Of a stretch of DNA of 32,571 nucleotides, positions 11,567 to 22,631 are shown piece after piece. This DNA is from Xylaria sp. FL1777 (Eukaryota; Ascomycota; Sordariomycetes; Xylariales; Xylariaceae), in assembly GCA_022578965.1 (NCBI GenBank), contig MU400843.1:1-32571 (forward strand), written 5' to 3'. The notes under the pieces are model-generated. The model was not told the origin of the DNA and ran no database searches. It worked only from the letters and a program-made list of their open reading frames with translations. The position numbers and the translations under genes are program-made. Within the stretch, counting starts at the first letter, position 1, and each line of letters starts with the position of its first letter.

Positions 11567-12845
11567 ATTTTTTTGTTATATTTTAGCATAAATTAATAAA
11601 TGTTTTTTTTTTAAGCTATAAGTTCTGTTTTTTGCTTATTAAATTATATTAAAAAAAATTATAAAATCTTGTTATATATTATTATTATAGCTATACTACT
11701 ACTTATTTTATATAATATAATACTACTGTTTACTTTTAACTTTGCTTTTACTTATATTTATTTGTATTTAGCTATATTTGCACTAATATATTTAACTTTT
11801 TATACAAGTTTTAAAACTATTTTTAAAATATATTTTATTATGTATTTATTAAGTTAACAAAGCTAAACTATTATAATATATATTTTAAGTTATATAAAGC
11901 TTTAAAACAGATTAAAAAAAAAAAAATATCTATTTTTTTTAATTTATTACTACACTATTAGAAATATATTAAATATAAACAATGCTATTAAACCAATGTT
12001 TTAAAATATTAATTTTATTAAGCTTCTTAATAACTTTTTTTTTATTTTTTTTCTAGTTTTATATATATATTTTTGCTATTATTAATACTATATTTTGCAT
12101 TATATAATCCTTTAAGTTGTTTAAAAACATTAAAAAAATATATAGCTAATAAAACTTATGTTTAGCTTTTTTTTTTATTGCTTGCTACTATACTTTAGTG
12201 TTTTGCTATACTATATAAAGTAATAGTTTAAAAATTAGTTTTTATACTTAAGTATAGCTATATACTTACTTATAATAATAGTTTTTAAGCAAGCAGCTAT
12301 ATACTTTGCTATAAATTTTACTAAAAGTTAAAAAAATAATATATAATAAAATTAATAAATAAAAAAAATAATAAGTATACTTTAATTTACTTTATTTAAT
12401 TAAAACCTGTATTTTTAAAATAATTACTATTATGTTAAATATAATATATATTATTATTGTTAATTTTGCAATAATAGCATTATTTTATAACAATTATTTA
12501 TATTAATAAAACTTATTATAAAACTACTAAATATAGCAAAGCATATTAACTACATTTTTAGCTTATTTATTGTTTACTTATAGCTGATTTTTTTACGCAA
12601 GCTTAAATAGCTATATTAGTTATTTTTATTTAGCTAAGTTATTTACTTTTGTATACTTAAATATATTTTTATTTTTGCTTTTTTTTTCTTTTAGCTATTA
12701 CGCATGCATTTTATTTACTTTTTAGTACTTTTATTTTATTTGCTTAAATAAAAAACTATAATAGTTTTGTTTTAATTTTTGCATTTATATATAATCTTTA
12801 AAAAGCTATACATTAGTAACAAAGTTTAGCTTTTTTTATAGTAAT
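11567..12845. other. AT-rich gene-free stretch
   Basis: No supported gene. A 62-codon plus-strand frame at 11,669-11,857 is almost pure I, L, F and Y and is treated as chance. The minus strand from about 13,060 down to 12,560 reads with fewer stops than usual, but no family is recognisable. Confidence 0.45.
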
Positions 12846-13234
12846 AATTGCGTTAGCTATTATATTTATATAACTTGCTGCTATTTTAAAATTATGCAAA
12901 AATAATTAGTTATATATAAAAGATTTGCATTATTAACTATTAGCATATAAAGCTTGCAGTATTTAAGCTATAGCTTTTTTTGCTTCTTTTAAACGCTATT
13001 ATAACGCATGCTTTGCTATAAAAATTATACATTAAAATACTTTTTTTTTTAAAGCTTTAAAACTATAAACTAAGCAATAGCTTTACTTTTGCGCTTTTTT
13101 GCTTAACTTTTAAACATAATAATTATAAACACGTTTATTATTAAAAAGCGCGTTATTTTAAGCAAACTTATTAATAATAAACTTAAGCTAAAGCTTTTTT
13201 ATGTTATAAGTTAGCTTAACTTATTTAGTATACT
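12846..13234 (+). repeat. Direct repeat copy 1
   Basis: Matches 14,823-15,136 in the same orientation, about 1.98 kb apart. Both start with AATTGCGTTAGCTATTAT and end near a TTATTTAG-TATAC word. Copy 1 carries about 75 bases in its first half that copy 2 lacks; elsewhere the differences I noticed are mostly transitions. Flanks outside the repeat are unrelated, so this is a duplicated segment rather than a tandem array. Its identity is unknown. Confidence 0.75.
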
Positions 13235-13569
13235 ATTAAAAATGTTTATTTTTAAAATAAAATTAAGTTATAAAAAAGTAGCTACTAAGTTATAATTATA
13301 AATAAAAGCTTAATATTATTAATTTTTAAGTTTTTTTAAAAAGTATTAAAAAAAAACTTATTTTTATATAATAAATATTAAACTATTTTTTTACAATTAA
13401 GCTTTTTTTATTTTGCTACAACTTTAGTTTTTAACAAAATAACCTCCTTTAAAATGCTTTATTTTTAAAACATAATAGCACTTTTTTTTTTAAGTTTATT
13501 AAATGCTTTAATGCATAAAGCATAGTTTATAGTTATTAAAAATATTTTAGTTTGCAAAGTTAGCTACTT

Positions 13570-13573
<4 letters not shown>

Positions 13574-13601
<28 letters not shown>

Positions 13602-13709
13602 GCGTTTTATTATTTAATTTTTTTTTATTTAAAATTAATAAAAAAGCACTTTTGCCTTTTTTGCTAGCTTTTTTTTTTTTATTTGCTTTTTTTTTTTTTT
13701 TTTTTTTTT
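13574..13709. repeat. Two long T tracts
   Basis: A run of 26 T (13,574-13,599) and one of 23 T (13,687-13,709), separated by T-rich sequence with shorter runs. Read on the minus strand these are A tracts; one could be the poly(A) end of a minus-strand retroposon, but I find no matching coding relic or target-site duplication. Confidence 0.6.
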
Positions 13710-13804
13710 CTTTTTTGCTAATTGCTTTTATTGCTGTTTTTAATACTAGTTTAATAGTTATATTTGTTAACTTGTTTTGTTTGTTTTTTATTTAGTTATT
13801 TAGC

Positions 13805-14348
13805 AAAAAACTTTTAAGCTTAACTACTTAATTTTAAACAAAAATAATAGCTAAAAACTTGCTATTATTATTAAATAAATAAATTACTTTAAGCATGCAA
13901 AACTTACTAAAAAATTTAAACCTTAAAATGCCTTTAATAAAAAACTCTTAAGCTTAATTACTTAATTTTAAATAAAAATAATAGCTAAAAACTTGCTATT
14001 ACTATTAAATAAATTGCTTTAAATATGCAAGATTTATTAAACAATTTAAACTTTAAGTTGCTTATATAAATAAAAGCTTATAATTTGTTTAAAAAAAATT
14101 GCGCTAAATATAAAAAGCAAATAAAACATAAAGTTTAATTAAGTTTATAGGTTTTTTTAAACAAAAATAATAGTTAAAAACCTACTATTACTATTAAATA
14201 AATTACTTTAAGCGTGCAAAACTTACTAAACAATTTAAATCTTAAGTTATTTATATAAGCAAAAACTTATAATTTATTTAAAAAAAAATTACGCTAAATA
14301 TAAAAAGCAAATAAAACATAAAGTTTAATTAAGTTTATAAGTTTTTTT
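13805..14348. repeat. Tandem repeat, up to about 190 bp, three units
   Basis: Three successive copies start near 13,805, 13,939 and 14,134. Each holds AAAATAATAGCTAAAAACTT followed by a TTACTTTAAGC-like word and a CAAAACTTACTAAA-like word. Units 2 and 3 are full length (about 190 bp) with a shared GCAAATAAAACATAAAG part; unit 1 is about 135 bp and lacks it. Differences between copies are mostly C/T and G/A. The array sits between the two direct repeats at 12,846 and 14,823. Confidence 0.75.
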
Positions 14349-14822
14349 TATTAAAGCTATAACTATTTATAAAGCTAAAAAAAGAATTTATGCTAGTTTT
14401 AAACTTTTTTTTTATAAACGTTAAATTAGTAGTAGGTTTAATAGCTTAAAAATAATATTATATGCTATAAGCAATACTTATTTAAGCTTTATAGTTAAAT
14501 ATTTTGCTAAAAAACAATATAGCTAAAATACTTATACTATTACTAAAAATAAAAACGTTTGCAGTTTAAAAAGCTATTATAACAATAAAAGTACTAATAA
14601 CTGTTTTTATAAAAGTGCAACTAAAAGTAGTAACATTTTTGTTATTTTTTTAAAGCGTTAATATTATAGCTATAACTTTAGCTTTTTTTATAATAAAATG
14701 CTTACTAAAAGTTTTAGCGTTATTATTTAAGCCATTATTTTTATTATTATTAAAGAAATTTAATAAAGCAAAAGCAGCTAATATAATACATTTGCAGCTT
14801 TATGCTTTAGTACTAAATGTTT

Positions 14823-15136
14823 AATTGCGTTAGCTATTATTATATTTATGCAACTTGCTGCTATTTTAAAATTACGTAAAAATAATTAGCTATGCATAAA
14901 TGCTATTATAACGCATGCTACTTTATAAAGATTATATATTAAAATACCTTTTTTTTTAAAGCTTTAAAACTATAAGCTAAGTAATAGCCCTGCTTTTATG
15001 CTTATTTGTTTAACTTTTAAACATAATACAAACGCGTTTATTATTAAAAAGCATATTATTTTAAGCAAACCTATTAATAATAAACTTAAGCTAAAGCTTT
15101 TTTATATTATAAGCTAGCTTAACTTATTTAGCATAC
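14823..15136 (+). repeat. Direct repeat copy 2
   Basis: Shorter partner of 12,846-13,234, missing about 75 bases of the first half. Retained words differ between copies (GCGCGTT in copy 1 reads GCATATT here, while ACGTAAA here reads ATGCAAA in copy 1), so each copy was mutated independently after duplication. Confidence 0.75.
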
Positions 15137-15599
15137 GTATTGCTATTTTAGCTACTAAAATACTTAATTATGTATTGCTATAAACTTTAAAAAATTAAAA
15201 GTATAAATATTTTTTAAAAAAAGATAAAAAAAAAGAAAAACGTATAGTAGCTAATAAAAGAAAGCAAAAAAAAAAAGCTAAAGCTTATATAGCTTTTATA
15301 CTAAAAACAAAAACAAAAACGTTAATACTTTTTACGCTAAAGCAAAAAAAGCGCAAATAACTAAACAAAGCAAAAAAGCTTGCTTATTAGCTTGCATAAT
15401 AAATAAGCTTTAATAAAAACAAGCTAACTAATATTTTTTTGCTACTTATAAGCATTATATAAAAAGCTTAGCTATAAAGAAGTTAATTTAATAAATAACA
15501 ACAAAAATTAAAACTTTTATTTAAAACATAAAAACTTAAAAAGCTAAAAACTAACTTAAAAGCAAACTTATAAGCAACAAAAAAAGCATAGCTAAAAAA

Positions 15600-15975
15600 A
15601 ATCTAACGCTAAAACTAAACTTTTAGCTAAAAAAGTAGTTAAAAAAAAAAGAACCTAAAATTACGCTTAAAAAAAATAAATAAACATGTAAATCTAAACT
15701 AAAACAAGCAGCAATTACTTAGCTATAGCTAAGCAAAAGCTTAACAAAAATAAGGCTTTTAAAAAGTATAATAAGCTACTAAAGCATAAAGCAGCTATAA
15801 TAATACAAATATATACTAAAAAAATAAGTTTAAAAGCGTTTTTACATAAAAAAAAAGTTTTAAGCTTTTTTACGCTTTTTTGCAAATGCACAAAAAAAGA
15901 AAAAACCTTTTAATATATAGTTCTGCATTATAACTTACTGCAAAAAAAAAAAAAGCAACTATAAAAAAGCTTTGT
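15600..15975 (+). pseudogene. Probable LINE (Tad1-like) ORF2 C-terminus
   Basis: A single frame from about 15,602 to 15,975 ends in a pattern typical of the C-terminal tail of fungal non-LTR retrotransposons after RNase H. It has a segment ending IQIYTKKISLKAFLHKKKV, close to the family's IQLRTG-GLNAFLHRR-VP, then a C-x-C pair (FCKC), then KEKTF-YIVLHY. The last part fits the family's ET--H-L-HC with H and the final C changed to Y (CAT to TAT, TGC to TAC/TAT). Lysine enrichment upstream fits E-to-K change. Five stops lie between 15,656 and 15,697 and another at 15,911. The reverse transcriptase part is not recognisable upstream, where direct and tandem repeats lie, so the element appears 5'-truncated or rearranged. 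Family recognised from memory of the motif, not from a search. Confidence 0.5.
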
Positions 15976-16156
15976 AGCTAAGCTACTATAAACTAAAAAA
16001 AACTTAAAAGTAGCTAACGCAATAAAAAAGCAACTAAACGAATTATAAAAGATATTATAGCGCTACTAATCTTTTTTTCCTAAAAACAACAATAATAGGA
16101 ACATATAAAAGAAATAACGTTATAGTAAAAAACCTTTCCTAAAAAAAAAAAAAAAA

Positions 16157-16315
16157 GCTTTACAAAAAAAACAAAAATATAAATAAAGTACATAAAGCTT
16201 TTAAAAAAAAAACAAAAACTAATAAAGTATATAAAACGTTTTAAAGCAAAGCAAGAACTAATAAAATACATAAAGCTCTAAAAAAAAAACAAAAACAAAT
16301 AAAAAAGCATAAACG
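16157..16315 (+). repeat. Tandem repeat, about 40 bp, four units
   Basis: Four units of 37-41 bp share a CAAAAACTAATAAAGTATAT-like core and an AAAACG or AAAGCT junction. In one plus-strand frame part of it reads as a charged heptad-like stretch (LIKYIKRFKAKQELIKYI), so it may once have coded a short coiled coil of 13-residue repeats. The unit length is close to three times 13 bases, but unit lengths vary, so frame is not conserved across all units. It follows the LINE tail by about 180 bp. Confidence 0.55.
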
Positions 16316-17484
16316 TTTAAAAGTATATAGTTTACTAGAAGAAAAAAACTTTATAAGTTCTTAAGTATATAGTAAGCTTTTATAAAAAATATAATTGCTG
16401 TTAGAAAAAATAAATAGCAAATTATAAGCATAATGCTATAGCTTTAACCTTAGTAATATAAAGATTGTTTTAAGTCTTAAAAAAGCTATAGTTATAAAAG
16501 TTTTAACTTAAAGCTATTAAAAAAAAAACAGAACATAAAGTAATAATAAAATAAATATATAGCACTATTAATTACAAAATAGTATAAAAAAAGCTACTTA
16601 GTAATAAAGCTTTATAGTTATATATTTATTCTAGCAAACAGTTATAATATATAGTAGCTAATATAGTTTTTTATAAAACTTAAAACGCTAAATTAACTTT
16701 TTAATTACGTAGCACTTTAGCATATATAAGTTTTTAGTAAAAATAAATAATAAAAGTAAACATTATATTATAAAAAAAGCTAATCTTATAGTCTTTTATT
16801 TTAGCAAAAAACAAAATAAACGTAATGCAGTATAAAAAATTAGCTTATTTTTTTTGCTACTTAGTGCTATTAGTATATGCGCTTTAAAAACTCCTAAGTT
16901 TTATAAACTTGTAAATAAAAACAAACATAGTTTAAAAGCTTGCTTAACTTTGTTGCCTTTTTTTACTTTTTTTATATATTTTCTTGCGCAAGAACTAAAG
17001 CAAATAATAAACTAAACCAATAAAACAAAACATAATTAATAGCTTTAGTTGCTTTAGCTTAATAAAAAAAGCTTAGTTAGCTATGTTTTCTAATAATATA
17101 TAATATATAAAGAAAAATTACTTTGCTTAGCTATTAATTATAAAAAGTAAAACAAATTTAGCTAGCTAAAAATATAGCAGCAGTTAAATATATAGCAGCA
17201 GCTAAGTATTAAAAAATAACTAAATAGTAATTATAAAGCAAAATAAGCTTACTAAGCAAATAATAAAGCATTTAGGTTGTTTAATTAAAATATATAATAA
17301 CGTTTTAAAAATTATAACATATAAAAAATTAAATACTAGTAAATTTAAAATAGTTTAGCTAGTAAATATTTAAAAAAAGCAGTAAGTTATTAATATAGCA
17401 AGCAAAAGAAATAATAACTATATAAAAAAGCACTGCTAGTAGTGCATTATTAAAGTTTTTATTTATTTAAGCTATAAAGTTTTA
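16316..17484. other. AT-rich gene-free stretch
   Basis: Stops in all frames; no recognisable motif. It may be continuous with the decayed DNA on both sides. Confidence 0.45.
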
Positions 17485-18090
17485 AAAGTATTAGTTAGCA
17501 ATAAACTAAATAAAGCTAAAGCAAGCATAAAGCGTGCTTTTTATAAAGATTAGCTTTAGTTTTTATTTTTAGTTTATGTAAGCTATAAAAAATTTAGCAA
17601 AAAATCATAAGGTATTAATGTTGCGCTATTAAACCTTAAAGGCTAAATAATACGCAATAGTTTAAATAGCTTTACGTATATAAGCTATATTAAGTATACT
17701 ATTAGCATTACGTTATAAAATATAGCTAATAAAAAAGTTATACTTTTAAAACATAAAAGCTAAGCTAAAAAAGCTTGCTTAAATTTTAAAGCTATAAAAA
17801 ACAATAACTAGTTTTTAATACTTAAGTACATTAAAAACGTAAGCTTATATTTTTATTTTTAGCTTAGCTAGCTTCATTAGCATATTATAAGCATTATAGC
17901 TTTTTAAACATAATTGCTATTTTAGTTACTAATAAACAAAAGCGCTTCTGCTTTAAATATGTAAGCTTAAAAGCATTTATTATATATAAACGCTAGTAAT
18001 ACTTTTTAGCAAAAGTTAGAAAATGCTATTTTTATAAGTTATATAATACAAAAAAGTTATTTAAAAGAACATATAAGCAGCAAAATATAA
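17485..18090 (+). pseudogene. Unidentified coding relic
   Basis: One frame is protein-like from 17,485 to about 18,090, with frame checks at 17,623 and 18,022 in agreement. Segments such as VSNKLNKAKASIKRAF, INVALLNLKG and NSFTYISYIKYTISITL have mixed composition and few stops; many stops fall where W, Q or R codons could have been mutated. Past 18,100, A runs make the frame impossible to follow by eye. No family recognised; a transposase or other transposon protein is the likely origin. Confidence 0.3.
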
Positions 18091-18693
18091 TATTAAGAAG
18101 TATTTAAAAAAAAAAAAATATATAAGTGCGTGCTTAAATAAAAAAAAAAAAAAAAAGAAAACTTAGTGCTTAAATACGTAAATATAAAAATATAAATATA
18201 TATAAGTAAAAAAAAAAGCAGAACTAGCAATAAAGCTATAAAAGCAACTAAAATTATATAATAGTATATTTTTGTTTTAGTATTTACTAATAAGTTTAAC
18301 TAATATAAAATAAGTATTTTAGCGTAATAAAACAAAGTACTTAGCAAAAAAAACTAGTTCGGTAAAAAAAAGAAAATCTAAAGTATAGCATACTTGCTTA
18401 AAAAAAAAAAATAATTTTATAATATAAAATTAGCAGCAAAAAAGTATACTAAAGTTATATATTTATTTAGCTTATTTTATAGCTGTATATTTTATTGCAC
18501 TAATAAATAAAAAAACAGCAAAAATATTAGAAAAAATAGTTAAATAAAAGCAATAAATATTATTAAAACATTATTACAAAAAATCAGGAAATATAGTATT
18601 AAATAATGCATAATAAATAATATAGTATAAAATTTAATAAAAAGAAATAAATAAAGCAAAAAAATAAAACCTTATTAAATAAATAAATATTTG
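18091..18693. other. A-rich gene-free stretch
   Basis: Purine-rich plus strand with several A runs of 8 to 17. It may continue the preceding relic, but the frame is lost. Confidence 0.4.
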
Positions 18694-18699
18694 TATATA

Positions 18700-18736
<37 letters not shown>

Positions 18737-18768
18737 GTATGTTTATATATATATATATATATATATAA
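18694..18768. repeat. TA microsatellite
   Basis: Two long runs of alternating TA separated by an ACGTATGTTT word. The apparent minus-strand frame over it is only I and Y codons. Confidence 0.9.
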
Positions 18769-18884
18769 AAATGCATATCTATATATAAAAATATATATAA
18801 GAAATATATATAAAGAAAAAATAAATAAAAAAATATATAAATTAGTACTAAAAAGGTTTCTACTAATATTTTTAGTATAAGCAA

Positions 18885-20585
18885 ATGTAAAAAAAGCTAA
18901 GATTTAGTTCTTTTAACTGGCTTTATTTTGCGCTATAGCATTTTATTATTTAGGGAAAAAACATATTAGCACTAAATTTAGCCCTTTTTAAAACAGGTGC
19001 TCCTAAAATAAATAAATAGCAAAAAACAAGCATTGTTTAAAAAAAAAAGGTAGCTATAGCTAAAAAAATATCTGCTAAAGTTATTATTGCTATAGCTAGC
19101 TTTTTAGCTAGCATAAACATTTTGCCTAAAAATAAGCATTATTATTTTTTTTATTATAATAATAAATATAATTTAATTTTATTTTAATCAAAAGCAAAAA
19201 AAAAGTAATAACTATAGGAATATAAGCAGTAAATAAAGCAGTATTAAGCATAGTAATTATAATAAAAAAAACAAAAGAAAATATAAAAGTTTAATGCAAA
19301 GTAAATTGTTAATATGCTTAATAAAAATATTATTAAGTATTAATATAGCTTTATGCTATAGCACTACTTTTAAAAGAAATTTTTATTAAGCAAACTGCAA
19401 ACTTAGTTATAAGCTTATTTATATTACTTATTATTTTTTACTTAACTATTAGCGCTGTATGTTTTTTCTTTTAATAAACAAAGCATTTAAAGTTTATAGC
19501 TACTATTAGCTTTATAACATAGTTTTAAAGCCTATTTATGTTATAAAAAAAAAGCAATAATTTAGCAGTAGTATGTTTAATATATTAAGCTAAGCATAAG
19601 CTTAATAAAGCAATAAAAGCTTTAAATAGTTTGTTTTTTTTTTTTTTTATTAGTATAAGTATTATAAAAACACTAAGAACTAAAAATATAAAAGAGAAAA
19701 AACAAAAAGCAATTAAATGCTATAAAACAAAGCCTATAAATATAAGCAAAAAAAGCAAAAACAAAAAGAAAACAAAGAACTAAAAACTAAAAAGTAGCAT
19801 ATAAAAAAAATTATAGCAGTAATAGTAAAAAAACAGCATAAAAATATATATATAAGCAAACTACAAAAGAACTTTAAAAATAGCATTAAAAAAATTATAA
19901 GCAAAAAGTACTATTAATTATATATTTTACTTTAGCTTAGTACAAAAGTAAACTATAAAAAACTAGTATAATAAGTTTTTAAAATAGTTATTAAGCAAAA
20001 ACATATTAATAATTTTATAGCGTTTTATTAAAGTAACTGTTTAAATCTTTTTATTTTTTAAGTTATTATAGTAATAATAAATAAAAGCAATTATAAAAAA
20101 GCTAAAAAATACAAAAAAAGCAAAAGTATTATTTTTGTTCTTTTTGTAGGCTTATAAGCAAAAAAATAGCTTTAAATGCTTTTTTGCAGCAGTACTGTTT
20201 TTAAAGCTAGCTTTAAAAGCTTTTTAAAAGCTATATAAAAAAAAATAATTTATAAACGTAAAATATAACAACAGTTTTTAATGTAATGCTTTTTTTAAAA
20301 GCTAAAAAAATATTTAAAGCTAAGTTTTATTAGTAATAATTAAAAGTTTTTACTTTTTGCTAAATGTAGTACTAAAATAAGATTTTTTAATTAAAGCTAT
20401 TTACTTGTTTAAAAATATAATTAATGTTTGCAATAAAAGCTTTTTAAAAGTTTATAGTATAGTTAGCAAAGTATTACTTTGTAAACGCTGTTAAAAATTA
20501 ATACATAAATATTATTTATATGTTAAATCAAAATTTAAAATTGTTAAAAACAGCATATTAGCTATAATTGCAGCAATACTTATAA
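18885..20585. other. AT-rich gene-free stretch
   Basis: No supported feature apart from slightly higher G+C at about 18,910-19,010 and 19,080-19,135; the latter contains a small GCTAGC-TTTTTA-GCTAGC inverted repeat. Confidence 0.5.
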
Positions 20586-20694
20586 TAATTAATAAAATAA
20601 TTAATAAAATAATCAATAATAAAATAATTAATAAAATAAAATAATTAATAAAATAATTAATAAAATAATTAATAAAATAATTAATAATATATTT
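20586..20694. repeat. 12-bp minisatellite
   Basis: About nine imperfect copies of AATTAATAAAAT in a row, with one unit carrying a C (AATCAATAAT). Confidence 0.85.
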
Positions 20695-20699
20695 AATAA

Positions 20700-21545
20700 A
20701 GTTTATAACTTATAAAAATAATTAATAAAATCTTTAATATTTAAGTATAAGTAACTTTAACTAATAATAAACTTTTTTATTAATATTTATATTAAACTTA
20801 AATATAATTTAAATTTAGTTATTTATAGAATTGTTAAATTTGCTATAATTACTTATTAATAGTTTAAAAAACAAAATTTTGCAAAAGTAGAACTTTTTAT
20901 TTTTATATTAAAAAACGCTATTAAAATATATATATTTAATAGTTTTAAATAAAAAATGCTAAAAAAATCAAAGCTTATTAAAAAAATTATTATTATTAAT
21001 ATATATTAAAATATATTAAAAAATAGTTTAAATTAAACTTAATATAATTTTTGTTTTTTTTTTAAGCTTTTAGCAAATTAAAAAAAGTAATAATAGTATG
21101 CTTTTTATTTTTTTTTAAAGCTAAAAAAACAAATCTTTTATAATAAAAAGCAAATTAAATTAAAGTTAAAAATAGCAATATAATAACTATGTTGCTTTAT
21201 TTAAATAAGTTATTTTTTTTTGCTTTTAATGCAACTTAAATTTAAAAATTAACTTTATTAAAAGCTATTATTAAAAAAAACACTTTTTAAGTAAAAAATA
21301 CAAATTTGCTTAATGCTAAAAAGTAAATAAAATTTAAGCAAAATCTTATTATAAAGCATTATAGCTTAACTAAAGCAACTTATTTAAAAATAAAATTTGT
21401 TTTTATAAATTAAAATAAAAATATTGTTTATTGTTTAAAAGTTTAAAATAGCTAAAAAACCTTAATGCAGCTAAAAAATAATATAATTTTTAGCAGTTGT
21501 TAAAGCAAAGTTTTATTTATATAAAAAAAAGTTAAAAACTGCAAT
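20700..21545. other. AT-rich gene-free stretch
   Basis: Nothing supported on either strand. Confidence 0.5.
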
Positions 21546-21780
21546 AAAAATTCTAGTTATGCTAGTTATTAAAACTTGCGCTTTATTTAGAACTAACGCT
21601 GCTTTTTTTGCTTTAAAAACATAAAAGCTATAATAAATAAAAGCTACAAAAAATAAAAGCTGCAATAAATAAAAACTGCAGTAAATAAATAAAAGCTGCA
21701 GTAAATAAAAGCTGCATTAAAAATTCCAATTATGCTAGTTTTTAAAACTTGCGCTTTATTTAAAATTAATGCTGCTTTTT
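21546..21780. repeat. Minisatellite between two direct repeats
   Basis: Two copies of a roughly 60-bp sequence (21,546-21,611 and 21,721-21,780), each containing AAAACTTGCGCTTTATTTA and a GCTGCTTTTT end, flank six units of a 16-20 bp minisatellite with core AAAAGCTGCAATAAAT (21,622-21,718). Unit differences include T/C and A/G changes in the GCTGCAGT part. The arrangement suggests one larger repeat that expanded internally. Confidence 0.7.
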
Positions 21781-21879
21781 CTTATTATGCGTTATATTTT
21801 TACTTTTTAAACTTCCAAATTGTTTATGTGTTTTTTTTGTGTTTTAAATTGTTTTAAAAATTTAATTTTTTGAATTGTT

Positions 21880-22104
21880 TTAGAAATTTAATTTTGTGCG
21901 CTTATTTATAGCTAACTAAAGCGCTCAGAATTACAAAGTACATAATTAACCCTTCTTAAAAAAACTAACTGCATTAAGCTACTGCGTTTTTCTTTTTCCT
22001 TTATTCTTGATCTTCTATTTTATTGTTCTACTTTGTTTTACTTATTACAACGTTAACGTAAGGTTTTCTTTTTTATTACTTCGTAATGCAGAAAACCTTC
22101 GGCT
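21880..22104. other. Little-mutated island left of the LTR
   Basis: TC, GA and CC words are common here (in 21,961-22,020, six of twelve C follow T or C), unlike the region to the right. No open frame or known motif is visible. It is probably unique-sequence DNA that borders the outer retroelement, possibly including its last few LTR bases. Confidence 0.5.
22060..22099. repeat. Nested hairpin at the LTR border
   Basis: Outer 10-bp arms AAGGTTTTCT (22,060-22,069) and AGAAAACCTT (22,090-22,099) enclose inner arms ATTAC (22,075-22,079) and GTAAT (22,083-22,087) around TTC. It spans the putative left end of the outer element's 3' LTR, so either the LTR extends further left than I place it or the structure formed at the junction. 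Confidence 0.6.
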
Positions 22105-22596
22105 ATAACAGGTTTGCTTTTAGGGTCTTGATTTGCAAGTAATAATAGGATCTTTAATAGTAGTCCGTTAAGAAGGTTTTTAAGGTACTTTTATTACTAT
22201 GCATTAATAAAGGTCTTAAAAAATTAAAAGTAATAAATATATTAGTGCTTAGCAGTTATAAAAAAATTAATAGCTAAAGAACTAAAACTAAATAAGTAAT
22301 TAAATATAAAAAGTATATAATTATATAAACAAAAGAAATAGTAGTAATAATTTATAAACGTTGCTTTTTTTAATAAATTTAACGCTATATTGTTTTAAGT
22401 TTATAGCTTAATAGATTTAACGCTTAAGTTTGTTAAGTTTAAAGCTTAATAAACTTAATGCTTAAGTTTATTAAGTTTATATATTAAACCTTTATAGTAG
22501 TTTAAATACATATTGTTTTAATAAATAAAACTTTTTTTGCGCATGTTTTTTTTATACTTGGCTTTTTAACCGGCTTAGTTAGCCTATTTTATAACA
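22082..22596 (-). repeat. 3' LTR of the outer element
   Basis: The minus strand starts TGTTATAAAATAGG at 22,596, parallel to TGTTACAAAATTAGC of the inner LTRs. The second half (22,110-22,340) matches the inner R-U5 part closely, including TTATAACTGCTAAGCA and CCTAAAAGCAAACC. The first half (U3) is unrelated in detail, although it also carries tandem copies of a different AACTTAATAAACTTAAGC-type unit. The exact inner-side end is uncertain (22,082 to about 22,110) because similarity to the other LTRs fades at GTTATA. The left end is much less mutated than the rest. Confidence 0.75.
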
Positions 22597-22631
22597 TTAT
22601 TTTTATTTCTTATAATTGTTGTTTTAACAAT
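22597..22631 (-). promoter_or_regulatory. Polypurine tract and conserved hairpin, outer copy
   Basis: On the minus strand AATTGTTAAAACAACAATT (22,613-22,631) is followed by ATAAGAAATAAAAATAA running into the LTR. The polypurine tract primes plus-strand DNA synthesis in LTR retrotransposons. The same hairpin-plus-tract arrangement stands before the inner 3' LTR. Confidence 0.65.

Noticed and set aside
11669..11857. Plus-strand open frame of 62 codons
   Set aside because: Almost only I, L, F and Y codons, as expected from A/T-only sequence; no start context or motif.
16080..16271. Minus-strand open frame of 63 codons
   Set aside because: Antisense of the A-rich 40-bp tandem repeat; phenylalanine-rich because of the T runs.
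18675..18884. Minus-strand open frame of 69 codons
   Set aside because: Covers the TA microsatellite; alternating Y and I codons are an artefact of the repeat.
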